From contig MU004232.1 in the NCBI GenBank assembly GCA_010405405.1, positions 267,481 to 331,480 on the forward strand: 64,000 bases of DNA, written 5' to 3'. Of this stretch, positions 33,553 through 43,817 are shown one piece after another. The notes under the pieces are model-generated. The model searched no databases, was not told the DNA's origin, and was given only the letters and a program-made list of their open reading frames with translations. The position numbers were made by a program, and so were the translations under genes. The DNA comes from Microthyrium microscopicum. Its lineage: Eukaryota; Ascomycota; Dothideomycetes; Microthyriales; Microthyriaceae. Numbering within the stretch: the first letter of the stretch is position 1; every line of letters begins with the position of its first letter.

Positions 33553-35550
33553 ATGCGACCTAGAGCCAGTCCTCTCTCCTTCCTACGCCCCTCTCGGTCA
33601 AATCTTCCAAGATCAAAATGGCACCCGGCTCGCCGAACCCGTCGATTCTCTACTCCTACACCTCGCCGCTCCTCGGGTCAATTCAACCGGTCCGATTTTG
33701 GCAATCAGCCGTTCAGCGGCATATATGAACCAGGCGGTCCTACTCAAGGACCACTTGGTGGTGCCAGTAATATCGGCGCGCCCAAGATCACACCCAAAAA
33801 GCTCAAACAGCATCTCGATGAATTTGTAGTCGGTCAAGAACGCGCCAAAAAGGTACTCAGTACCGCCGTTTACAACCACTATCAGCGAATCGAAGAGCTA
33901 CAGCGGCAGCAAAGGGAATATGAAAAGGCAGAGGAAAGACGAGCTCGTGTAGAGTTGTCAAATCGGCACCCCGTCGAAGGTACCTTGTACCCCGTTCGCG
34001 ATGGTTTTGTCGATTCCCATGACGACTCCCATACAATGGGGAGTAGCCATGCCCAATCACGCAGTTCTTCTGCAGGGCATGGCAAGTTTCATCGTTTAGA
34101 TCTTGATCATGATCCTGCTCAGCAAATGTATAATGAAGGCTTTCTGATGGATAGTGTGCCAGATGAATTTCCAGGCCAGCAGGCAACGCCTCGGAGCCAT
34201 ACCGTGCCTCCACAACAGCCACTTGGAAAAGAGGCTACATTGTCGGAGATGCATGATGATCCACCTTCGATAAGCTTGGAGAAGTCGAACATATTACTAC
34301 TTGGTCCGTCGGGCGTTGGCAAGACCTTAATGGCAAAGACATTGGCACGAGTGCTGGATGTGCCTTTTAGCATGTCAGACTGTACACCATTAACGCAAGC
34401 GGGTTACATTGGTGAAGATGCCGAAGTAGTAGTACAAAGACTACTATCAGCTGCAAACTATGATATTGCAAAAGCCGAGACGGGTATAATATGTCTAGAC
34501 GAGATAGACAAAATTGCCAGTGCAAAGGTCAGCCATGGCAAAGACGTAAGCGGCGAAGGCGTCCAGCAAGCTCTTCTCAAAATTATCGAAGGGACCACAG
34601 TAACAGTACAAGCCAAGAACGAAAAGACATCTCCCGCTACAGGTCGCGAACGAGACCGAAATTCTGGCTCGCCACCAAATACCTTTCCTCAGAGCCCACC
34701 CAGCAGCGGTCCGTCGGGCGGCAAAAACGAAGTCTACACCGTTCGTACGGACAACATCCTCTTCATATGCACCGGCGCCTTCATTGGCCTCCACAAGCTC
34801 GTCATGGAGCGCATCGCCAAAGGCTCAATCGGCTTCAATGCGCCCGTCCGCGCCTCCGCTGACCCCAATAAAGGCTCTCACGACACCACTATCAAAGTCG
34901 ACCGCTCCAACGCCCATCTCTTCAAAGACCACATACCCTTCTGGCACTCCCCCTCCGAAACCACACCATACGCCCACTCGTCCAACGCGCCCCTCCCCCG
35001 CAAAACAGAGCCAGAAGACGATCCGAATCTCCTCAACACGCTCGATCTAATCACCCCATCTGATCTCCAAAAATTTGGCCTCATTCCCGAACTAATTGGC
35101 CGCATCCCCGTCCACTGCGCCGTCTCGCCGCTCTCCGAACGCGCACTCGTCCGCGTTCTCACCGAACCACGCAACGCGCTCCTGAAGCAATACCAATCCC
35201 TCTTCAACCTCTCTGGCATCGAACTACGCTTTACGACTGCCGCCATCCGCGCCATTGCATCTAAAGCATCCGGTCTAGGTACTGGCGCAAGAGGTCTACG
35301 CGGTGTGCTGGAACAGGTGTTGGCAGAGAGCATGTTTGAGGCCCCGGGAAGTGGCACGAAGTACGTGCTAGTCACCAAGGAGGTGGTGGAAAGGAGAGCG
35401 GCGCCAGTGCATTTGGCAAGGGGGCAGGGCCAGTTGTTCGCGAGTTTGGCAGCGCAGGAGGAGGAGAGGGAAGGGGATGGTGAGAGTGGAGATGGGGCCG
35501 TGAGTAACTTCCAGGAGTATAGGAAAAAGGTTTCTGCGGCAGGCCAGTAA
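33553..35550 (+). CDS. MCX1: Mitochondrial ClpX-type AAA+ unfoldase
   Basis: Single exon, 665 aa from ATG 33553, chosen because the next residues form a classic mitochondrial presequence (MRPRASPLSFLRPSRSNLPR, Arg/Ser-rich, no acids). ITPKKLKQHLDEFVVGQERA and STAVYNHYQRI begin the AAA+ domain. Walker A GPSGVGKT is at about residues 251-258, followed by GYIGED. Walker B ICLDEID is at about 314-319, then LLKIIEGTTV, and finally GLIPELIGRIPV and sensor-2 GLGTGARGLRG. The bacterial zinc-binding N-domain is absent, as in yeast Mcx1. About 125 extra, mostly polar residues separate YNHYQRI from Walker A, and two smaller polar inserts follow. ClpX unfolds matrix proteins; in yeast it activates the heme enzyme ALAS, and where ClpP exists it feeds that protease. 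Confidence 0.93.
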   Translation: MRPRASPLSFLRPSRSNLPRSKWHPARRTRRFSTPTPRRSSGQFNRSDFGNQPFSGIYEPGGPTQGPLGGASNIGAPKITPKKLKQHLDEFVVGQERAKKVLSTAVYNHYQRIEELQRQQREYEKAEERRARVELSNRHPVEGTLYPVRDGFVDSHDDSHTMGSSHAQSRSSSAGHGKFHRLDLDHDPAQQMYNEGFLMDSVPDEFPGQQATPRSHTVPPQQPLGKEATLSEMHDDPPSISLEKSNILLLGPSGVGKTLMAKTLARVLDVPFSMSDCTPLTQAGYIGEDAEVVVQRLLSAANYDIAKAETGIICLDEIDKIASAKVSHGKDVSGEGVQQALLKIIEGTTVTVQAKNEKTSPATGRERDRNSGSPPNTFPQSPPSSGPSGGKNEVYTVRTDNILFICTGAFIGLHKLVMERIAKGSIGFNAPVRASADPNKGSHDTTIKVDRSNAHLFKDHIPFWHSPSETTPYAHSSNAPLPRKTEPEDDPNLLNTLDLITPSDLQKFGLIPELIGRIPVHCAVSPLSERALVRVLTEPRNALLKQYQSLFNLSGIELRFTTAAIRAIASKASGLGTGARGLRGVLEQVLAESMFEAPGSGTKYVLVTKEVVERRAAPVHLARGQGQLFASLAAQEEEREGDGESGDGAVSNFQEYRKKVSAAGQ

Positions 35551-37293
35551 GGGCTTGATGACGATGAATGAATTACATGCTTTGGCGAGTGAAATGCCGC
35601 TGGTTGCATCTTGATGGCATATGGACGAGATATTGAGACCTAGAATACACTACCCTCCAATATGTCAAAATAGTACGATGTACGATCTCATGAGGGAGTG
35701 AGTATACGAGAATATGAAATATAATAAACACTATTCATACACCTATCTTCTCTTTCAGAGTTTCTGCTTCCTTCAAGCTCAATTGCAACACGATAGGAAA
35801 GAAAGAATTAGCCAAAGACTAGCAGTCTAGCAAAGAACAATTACCTCGTCAATCTTTAACCCCATCGATCGTGGCATTGACAACTAAAAATCTACTGCCA
35901 TCTTGAAGATCAATATCCACTCATTCTCGGAGTCTCAAGTCCATGGAAGTCTGATCATAAGACGCCGACGGCCACCGGTCGGCCAGCGAACATGGCAAAC
36001 AGTGCCCTCCAAAATCACAGAACACGACTGAAAGACGGTAGGTAGTACACAATCTTTTGCATATAGACATGATCCAAATCCTTTATTTCACGTATGCCTT
36101 CAAAAAGACCAACATTACCACCGCCGTTGATCAGTCTTAGCCCTCAAGTAAGGCAGTCATGACATTTCAAGTAATCGGTGATGTATCAGGATGAAGTATC
36201 TGTATACCATAGTGAGTATCTATCTATAACCTGAGACAATGCTTTCGATTAATAGCTCCTCAGATTCCAACATCCCGTTGAACAGCCAGCAAACCAACAG
36301 ATAAGTTCATGGGATGAAGGTATTCAGCACCGTCAGTCCCGGTCCTCTCCACCAGTGCATCAAAGTACGAGATACCAGTTCGCAGCCACCACGCAGCGAG
36401 CCGCGCCGCTGAGCCTCGCAATGACAAGGCCAGCGCGCAAAGTGATTGGCCATGTATCATATCTCCATCCACACGCATCGACCCAACGCATCGACCCAAC
36501 GCATCGACCCAAGGCGAAGCAGATATCGGAATGCATGCCACCAATCAGGACCAGCGGGGAAGAAGATGCAACGTCCCGATGCTTGTAAGAGCTATATCGG
36601 AATCATCTATATACAGTACCTGACCTGGCCTTGTGGACCAGCGCAGCCAATGACCTAGAGCCGAAATCCAACAAACCTCGTGCTTTGATATCCAAAGAAC
36701 TATGGAACCAGCGAACACACACAGTAATCACACACCAAGAACACACAAAGATTGAAGGGGTCAAATAATTGTTTCCCACAATCCATTCGATGCAAGATCT
36801 ACGAACGGAAGGATGTGCGCACACACCCGAGAGAATTAACAAATAAATCCTCTCTGTAAGGAAAGCAAAAGAACTACTCTAGAAAGAAAGAGTAGAACAA
36901 GATCGAACCCCGAAAAAAAAAGGTTGCAAAAAAGCAGTCGTCAATGGTCGTAGAAAAAACATCAAAATGTTTCTGCAAAGTGCAAGCAATTGCAGAAACA
37001 AAAAAATGATGATATGTTTTTGACGTCCCCCGAACGCCGAGCTTTTTTGGTTGTTGTGTTGATGGGTAATGTTATGCAGTAAGCTGAATGGTTCTCTCTC
37101 CTCCGTCTCTCCGTCTCTGTCTGTACTCTTGATATCTGGAGATATCAAGTGTTTCCAAAACTCTTCCGTTGGTCGTTAGTGGATACCAGGGTATCTTGGG
37201 TATCAACAGTGTGCACTGCAAAAATCGTTTCGTTGGCTTAGGGGTTGAATGAGTTGGGTAAAGGAGTGGATTGGGTCGGTTGTGAGACATCGC
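35551..37293. other. Intergenic region between ClpX and zinc-knuckle gene
   Basis: 3' flanks of two convergent genes. Contains a short 13-bp tandem repeat at 36472-36512 and A-rich tracts around 36840-37030. No supported gene or RNA. Confidence 0.5.
36472..36512. repeat. 13-bp tandem repeat (GCATCGACCCAAC)
   Basis: Three consecutive copies of GCATCGACCCAAC with only the last base or two diverging, in intergenic DNA. Confidence 0.8.
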
Positions 37294-38317
37294 TTAGTTG
37301 GGGCAGTCTGCCTGGAGATGGCCGGGCATCTTGCAGCGGTAGCACCTTTTGAAAAATCAGTCTTGTGCTTGTTTGATATGAGGAGAGAAGCCTTACATTC
37401 GCTCGCCGCCGCTCTGCTCCTGAGGACAGTTACGCGACATGTGACCACGTTCACCACCTATAGATTCGTTAGTATTTCAGGAATGTATGGTCAGGAAGAC
37501 AAAAGCTTACAGTTGTAGCACTTTTGGCCAGAGGCGCAATCGCGAGACATGTGTCCATAGCCACCACAGGAGAAGCACTGGGATCCGGCACCACCGTTAT
37601 TGTTGCCATAGCCGCCGCGTCCTCCTCCTCCATAGCCACCACGTCCTCCGCCGCCATATCCGCCTTCTCCACCTTGGGTGCAGTTACGGGCAATGTGTCC
37701 TGGCTTGCCGCCTATCAAGAACTATTAGTACATTCCGCCGTGGTATGGTTTGGCGGAGAGGGGTACTGACACTTGTAGCATTCTCCGCTTCCACCACCAC
37801 CGCCGCCGCCGCCAGAGGCATTACCTCCAGCATTGCTGGGACAGTTGCGCGAGAGATGGCCGACTATAATATTTCATTAATATTCTGGCAAGGCGAAGGG
37901 ACTGGGTGGATTTTACCTTGACCGCATCGGAAGCACGTAGCTCCAGAGCTGCCGCCAGCGCCGCTGCTTGTGGGACAGTCTCGACGGACGTGGCCCTTTT
38001 CGCCACATCCAAAGCAAGTTGGCTCGCCCTGCTCTTCAGTGCAATCACGAGAAATGTGACCGGGTTGGTTGCCTACATGATATCAAAATTAGTATACATA
38101 GAGGCCAGTTGAGGTTGAATGTATATCAAATTGAGCGCAATGTGGGATGTGGGTCCACATGGCTTGGTTGGACGTGGGCCAATAGCTGCATCGTGCGGCG
38201 ACGTGGAGTAGCACGCAGGTGCATTTGACGAGTGTTTGCAAAATTCGACAAGATGTCTAAAGAGAACTTACAGCGATAGCAGACGGCGCCCGAAGGCTGT
38301 TGAGATTGTTCTGCCAT
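37294..38317 (-). CDS. GIS2: CCHC zinc-knuckle protein of the Gis2/Byr3/CNBP type (6 exons)
   Basis: Exons: 38317..38272, 38072..37917, 37863..37771, 37711..37511, 37457..37397, 37345..37294 (202 aa). It carries seven CX2CX4HX4C knuckles, for example [42 protein letters not shown] and the C-terminal [14 protein letters not shown]. Gly-rich linkers ([12 protein letters not shown]) separate knuckles 4 and 5. Family members bind single-stranded nucleic acid and mRNA, associate with ribosomes and stress granules, and affect translation. Introns are 199, 53, 59, 53 and 51 nt. Introns 1, 3 and 4 split the codon of the second Cys of a knuckle in the same phase (T|GC, T|GC, T|GT), which suggests spread by exon duplication. 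Confidence 0.93.
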
Positions 38318-39751
38318 GGTATTGAGGTTGCTCTAGTGTGTCTAGAGCTTGTGAAGGAGGTTGTTGTGGATGTAGGAGAGATGGAAGTGGGATGCTGGCA
38401 GGAGAGGTAGAGGGTTGTGTTCCAAGTAGCTGGGATTTCTTTAGGTTTGGAAGAAAGAGAAAGTGAAAAAAAAGCTCCGTTGGAAGTTTCAGAGCTTCAG
38501 AAAGTGAGGTACCTGGCCACTCTGGGGCAAAATCAAAGCGGGCGGACCCGACAGCGGGTAACGATTCTTGGTTGAACCACTAGACAATCACGTGAGGAGT
38601 ATGGCAGTTTTGAATGAGGTTTAGCCGAGCAAGAAGAAAACGTGCCAAATGACCAAATGACCTCCTAGATACCTTCCAAGCAAGGCAGTCGGGATAGCGT
38701 TGGTAGGTAGCTGGGTACAGAAAGCACGATGCAAAAAGAAGCTCGGCAACTGCAATCCCACCACCAACAAACCAACAGCAAATTCAACAGAGAATGCACC
38801 ATCCATGCTTGCCGTATTTGACTTTGATCTGTCGGCTCCCATTGACGGCTGCTCGCGGGGCAAATCATGTCCCCCGCTACCTTCCGTCATCAAGCTTTAA
38901 GCCTGTCCGCACAACTCGAATTTTTAACAAAAATACTGTGATGCAAGGCCGAGTGCGGAGCTTTGGAGGCGTTGCCCCAAGGGAATGGATTAGCGGCGCT
39001 TTTGGCGCGTGGGTTTTAGCCGGGGTGGGCTGCTGTCAAGCTGCAGATCGACCAATTAGAATGGACAAGGGAATGAACTAGCCTTTGATGGGCATAGCTT
39101 TGCGAGGTTTGAATAAGAAATACACGTTTATCTCGACTTCGTTTGAGCAACAACCAACGGACAAAAAGGTGAATGTTGCAGAATGCCATGGCCGCTGTCG
39201 CGTTTGTCGAAAAGCCGGGATGTTATCGTCCTTGATGGGATATTTAGTGTCCATCTTAAACAAGCAGAACAGCTGTTTACTCTGGAGGCAGGCCTAGCCG
39301 CTCTCACAACGCAAAGGAAATGGTTATAACCAGATGTATTCATGGCATTACAACTCTTTGATTTCGAGAATACCTAAGCAGGAACTAATCCAGTCCATCT
39401 TAGCGGTCATCTCAGCAGTATCCGTGGTCTATTCCTTTTGCCATAGGGCACCACACCGCTTTCTGCACAATACCCATTTTGTACAACATTCCATTACTTT
39501 AGCTCACCAAAAGCTAAAAGCCTGCGCATTCCATGATCAAACATTACTCTATAACAGTCAATTGATCATGCCCGAATCGCTGTCCTGCTGTGATCACATA
39601 TTACTCTATAGCAGTAATTTGATCATGCTCCGAATCGCTTCCAATGCCTGGAACGCTTCAATGCAAATGTATAAAACAAGGGGTATCATAGTACACGTAA
39701 AAAAATCTAAAGTAGTCGTATCGTATGTTTTTGGCATGTCATCCTTTTCGT
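38318..39751. other. Upstream region of zinc-knuckle gene and 3' flank of coiled-coil gene
   Basis: Contains the promoter of the zinc-knuckle gene at its left side. A 48-bp direct duplication lies at 39534-39639. Open frames in this interval (for example plus 39334-39834, overlapping the coiled-coil gene end) show no domain or splice support. Confidence 0.5.
39534..39639. repeat. Direct duplication of a ~48-bp unit
   Basis: Copy 1 is 39534-39581 and copy 2 is 39591-39639. Each runs from TGATCA, through ATTACTCTATA and TTGATCATGC, to CGAATCGCT. Non-coding. Confidence 0.8.
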
Positions 39752-42700
39752 TCACTCGCGCGCTGGTGCCGATTGAGGATGTGTTGTGTAGGGGTTCCCC
39801 GTATGGGGATTGGAAGGTGGAAGAGAACCGCTAAGTCGAGATGGCATGTGAGGACTATTAAGTCTCGCGCGCACTTGTGGACTGGCAGTCGCCCGAGGAA
39901 GAGAGGCTGGACTCGCAATATGCGGGCTTAGAGTCAGTGGAGGAGTTGCGTTGGGACTCGGCGTTGGACCGGATTGCTGCGAGCTGAATAGCGAGGAGAG
40001 GCGCTTAACCTCTCCTTCAATATGATTAATTCGCTGTGGGTGGGTCTCCATTGCTTCCATACGCCGACGGACCGGCTCGTATTGTTGTTGGATTTTTTGA
40101 CTATAGGCAGCGATGATGCGGGCATGTTCGGCGAGCTGAGCTGGATCGACATGTGCCTGGTTAGAGTCGCGTAGATAAGCCAACATGGCTTGGAAAAGTT
40201 TGTCGGTGGTCAGGTTGTTGAAACGGACTTGGAGGCCGCTTAACATGTTGCGCTGCGCCTCCGCCTGAAGAGCATAGTCTTTTATCTGCTCCGAAAAGTT
40301 CTTGTCGTTGGCTTCGGCGATGCGAACGTTGTTCTTGTTCAATCGTGCGGACTCGATATGATCGGATTGGAGCTTGTCAAGTTTGGTTTCCTGGCTTTGA
40401 TGCGCCTCGTGGAGAGATTTCACGTTCCTCTCCACACTTTTGATTCGCGCACCAAGCTGCGCCGTCGCAGATTGCTCTGCATTTGACGATACAACGGAGG
40501 CAGCGCGAGAAAGAGTAGCTTCCAAGGTCGTGGCTTTCTCACTTTGTTTCTTCAGTTGATCCATTTCCTCGGCCCACAATTTCATGATACTCTGATATTG
40601 CTGAAAGTTATTGTCAACTTGCTCGTGGAAGTCAGCGAATTTGCCGCTGAGCTTGCTCGTAGATTCTTGGAACTCTGCGCTTAATCGATTGGAGGACTCC
40701 CGAATATGTTCAAAAATCTCTTCTTTGCTAAGCAGACCTGACGTATTTCCGTTTGCAAGCTGTTCTCGAACAGCAGCTTGCACAGTCGGATTAATGGCAT
40801 TCCATAACGCAGGCGTACCGTCCGCGTCTTGTAGAGCTAGAACATCACTCCGAAGATTTTCAGGCGACAAGCGAATGTTAATCATGCGCTCAAATACTGC
40901 AGGCAAGTTCACCTTGCTTACATGGCTTCTGACTTCTTCTGTAACCTGTTTGTGGAGATTCTTGTCAATTGTTTGGTTCCCTTCAGCGATAATTATGGGG
41001 AGCACCTTAGTATTTATGAGTCCAATCAGAGTGTCTTGCACATAGCTACGGAACACTTCTCGAATGCTCTCAGTATTGGGAACGTTGAGGTCGTTGACGG
41101 CGGATGTCGCAATGGTGCGAATAGTCTGATCAGTAGGAATGTTGAGGTCGCTGATGGCAGATGCAATACTGGCACGAATAGACTCCTCGGTAGGAACGTT
41201 GGTGCTCGTTGTGGCATGTGTAACACCGGCGCGAATAGACTCCTCAGCCGGAATTCTGGTAACCTTGATGGCAGATTCAACAATGGTGCGAATGGTCTCC
41301 TCAGTTGGGACATTTAGGTCAGTAATGGCAGATTCGACACTGGAGCGAATTGTCTCCCGAGTAGGAATTTTGAGAAATTCCACGTCAGCTTTGAAGTTGG
41401 CTTGATAAATAGCTTTGATGCGCTCCGTGGTAGGAATGTACAAGCCGCTGATGGCGGACTCAACAGCGGATGCAATACCAGTGTGAATGGTTTCTTCAGT
41501 AGGAATATTAAGATCCTTAATGGCGGATGTGATATCGGCACGAATTGTCTGTTCGTCGGGAATACTGAGGTTGCTGATGGCGGATGCCACCACGGACGTA
41601 ACAGCGGTGCGGACTATATCGTCAATCTTTTGCAGAAGGGCCGGTTTGAACTGCTCCTCAGAGCGTTGCGCAACTTCTTGTGTGACGTCTGGCTTTAGCT
41701 CCTGAACTATCTCCTGCTTGAGTTCAGTCTTTAGTTCTTGCTTCACGTCAGACTTGATCCGTGGATATAGGTCCTTAAGCACATTCTGCGTCACACTCGC
41801 AGTGACAGTGCCAATTAGCTCTTGTCTGGATTTTGCATCCAATTGCGGCGGTGGTATTGTTTGAGCGAATTCTGTACGCAGGTCTCTCTTCACTTCGTCG
41901 TTGACTTCATTCTTCAGTTGCGGTTTCAACTTGGCCATCAGCCGAGCTTCAATCTTCTCCGTCATCTCCTCTTGCATTTTGGCAAAGTCGGCCAAAGTCA
42001 GGGTGATAACGCCACTGGTGACCGAAGGTGTAGACAGAGCAGGAGAACCTAGAATTTGTTTAGTATGAATTTACCGCGCTGTGCACACTGCCCGGATTCT
42101 TACCTGTCGGATTCTGTTTCACCACTGTTGGCGTGCTGCCATCACTGGTTTGTTTGCTGAGTTTCTTCAGGTGTTTGACATCGTCAAGGATAGCAGTATA
42201 ACAACTTTGACAATCTAGAGTATGTTAGTGAAAGGATTCTATGCAACATTTTTCTCCCGAAAATCGTTCTTACCTTCAAGACCTTCAGATTGCGCCTTCA
42301 CTTCTTCTGCCAACGTTGAGTGCAACTCTAGTTCTTTATGGATTTTAGCCACGTCCTTTTGAAGTAGAGTAATTGTATCATTGATCTTGGCTTGATGGAA
42401 CGTGAGGTCTTGCGGAGGTTGAGGCGTATTATTCGGTCGAAATCCAGCATTCCTTTCGAGATTATTGTGTCTTTGATCAAGCGTATTATGCTTCATAGCA
42501 AGCGCACCATGTTTTTGACCGAGCTCAATCTGTTTTTGACTAAGCACACCATGTTTGTGGCTGAGGGAATAATGATCTTTGGATAGCATGTCAAGCTGTT
42601 CTTGCAATATCTTGGTTTTCTCATTCAATGTCTCCACGTCTTCACCGAATTCTTTGCTTAGCTGCTGCTCTAAGGCGAGAGTTTTCAGCTTGATTGCGTC

Positions 42701-43817
42701 AAATTCTTCCTCGAGGACTGTGAAGTTGTTTTGCTGCTTCGCATTCTGACTCTGTATGCCCCTATGCACAGTGAGTTCATGCTGGAATTTTGCATTTGTC
42801 TTGAGCAGTTCCTCTTGCTTCGTCTGCAGGCCATCCACTCTGCTGAAAACGTTTTCTCGGTTAAGTCGGGCGGTTGTCTGTCCAAGCTCGTTAAGCTTGG
42901 TCTCATACCGATCGAGTCTCTTGAATACGTTCATGTGATTTTTGTCAAGCACGGCCAGCTTTTCTCCATGTCTAGTCTGCGTCTTCTCGACCTCGTCGAA
43001 GCGATTATTGGTTTGCTTCCGCAATGCGACGTGACGCCGATCAAAGTCGTCGAACTCTTCTTGAAAGTCTCCTTGCCCACCAGAGTTTTTGCTTAGCCGT
43101 TCAAGCTCCTCGCGCGCGTTTCCTTTCCAGATGAAAAGGCGGTCGATTTCGTCATCGTGCTTCTGCACCTTATTTTGCAAATCAAAGATTGGCATTAAAG
43201 TCTGCTCTTGTTTGTCGCTTGCCTTTTGAGCTGCTTCCTTGTTCTGCTGAAGTGTGGACTCATAGTCGGATATTTCCTTGATGGCCTTTTGATATGCATC
43301 TAACGTTGCCTTGGCGGGCTTTTCGGATTTGTCTATGACCGTTTTCCGGTCTGATGCTTGCTTTCTTGACAAGGCAAGTTTTTGTTCAATGTCATTGGAT
43401 ACAATTAGACCTCGCATGGATACCTGCTGGTCCTCAATATAGGCGGCAGCACTGATCGACCGTGGACCCGTTGGCAACGAAGGCGGAGGCTTCATGGGTG
43501 TTGATGATCTAACACTCGATGCTGCTGATTTGGTCGCAGGAACGGGGTCTTTATTTGGCTCAGACTGGCCACGATTGCTCATAGATGAACGTCGGGAATT
43601 GATAGGCGAGGCATTACTGCTAGTACTGACTTCGCCTATGTGTGAGGCTCGACGATCATCTTGACGCTTCGTGTATTCACCTAATGAAAACTGATAGTTG
43701 ATTAGTTCGGAGTTTTGAGATTAGTGGAATAGTACTTACTGTCTTTTGCTTTTTAGGCTCGCCATTAGGGTGTAATGCAGATGACGCAGGTCGTTTTGGA
43801 AGTGTAGGTGTATCCAT
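39752..43817 (-). CDS. Large coiled-coil protein with 19-residue repeats (4 exons)
   Basis: Exons: 43817..43740, 43690..42274, 42214..42104, 42048..39752 (1,300 aa). Introns are 49, 59 and 55 nt with GTAAGT/GTAAGA donors; all junctions keep frame and join what look like two separate long frames. The N-terminal 100 residues are Ser/Pro-rich with KKQKT. Residues about 130-480 are heptad-rich coiled coil, including a His/Lys-rich run (LSQKQIELGQKHGALAMKHN). Residues about 680-885 are tandem units close to TIRSSVESAITDLNVPTEE. More coiled coil follows, then a Ser/Pro-rich tail. There is no catalytic domain, membrane segment or signal peptide. The shape suggests a filamentous scaffold, for example cytoskeletal, septal or nuclear; that is inference only. 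The family is not recognised. Confidence 0.82.
41005..41620 (-). repeat. Nine tandem coding repeats of ~19 codons in the coiled-coil gene
   Basis: Units follow (T/S)IRxxxxSAIxDLNIPTEE. Seven are close to 19 residues and two are longer (about 23). The DNA units are about 57 bp and clearly diverged from each other while the protein pattern is kept, indicating selection on the protein repeat rather than recent slippage. Confidence 0.85.

Noticed and set aside
42239-43582. Separate 447-aa coiled-coil gene beside a 747-aa one
   Set aside because: A GTAAGA donor at 42273, a 111-nt exon and a second intron link both in frame; the apparent stops lie inside introns.
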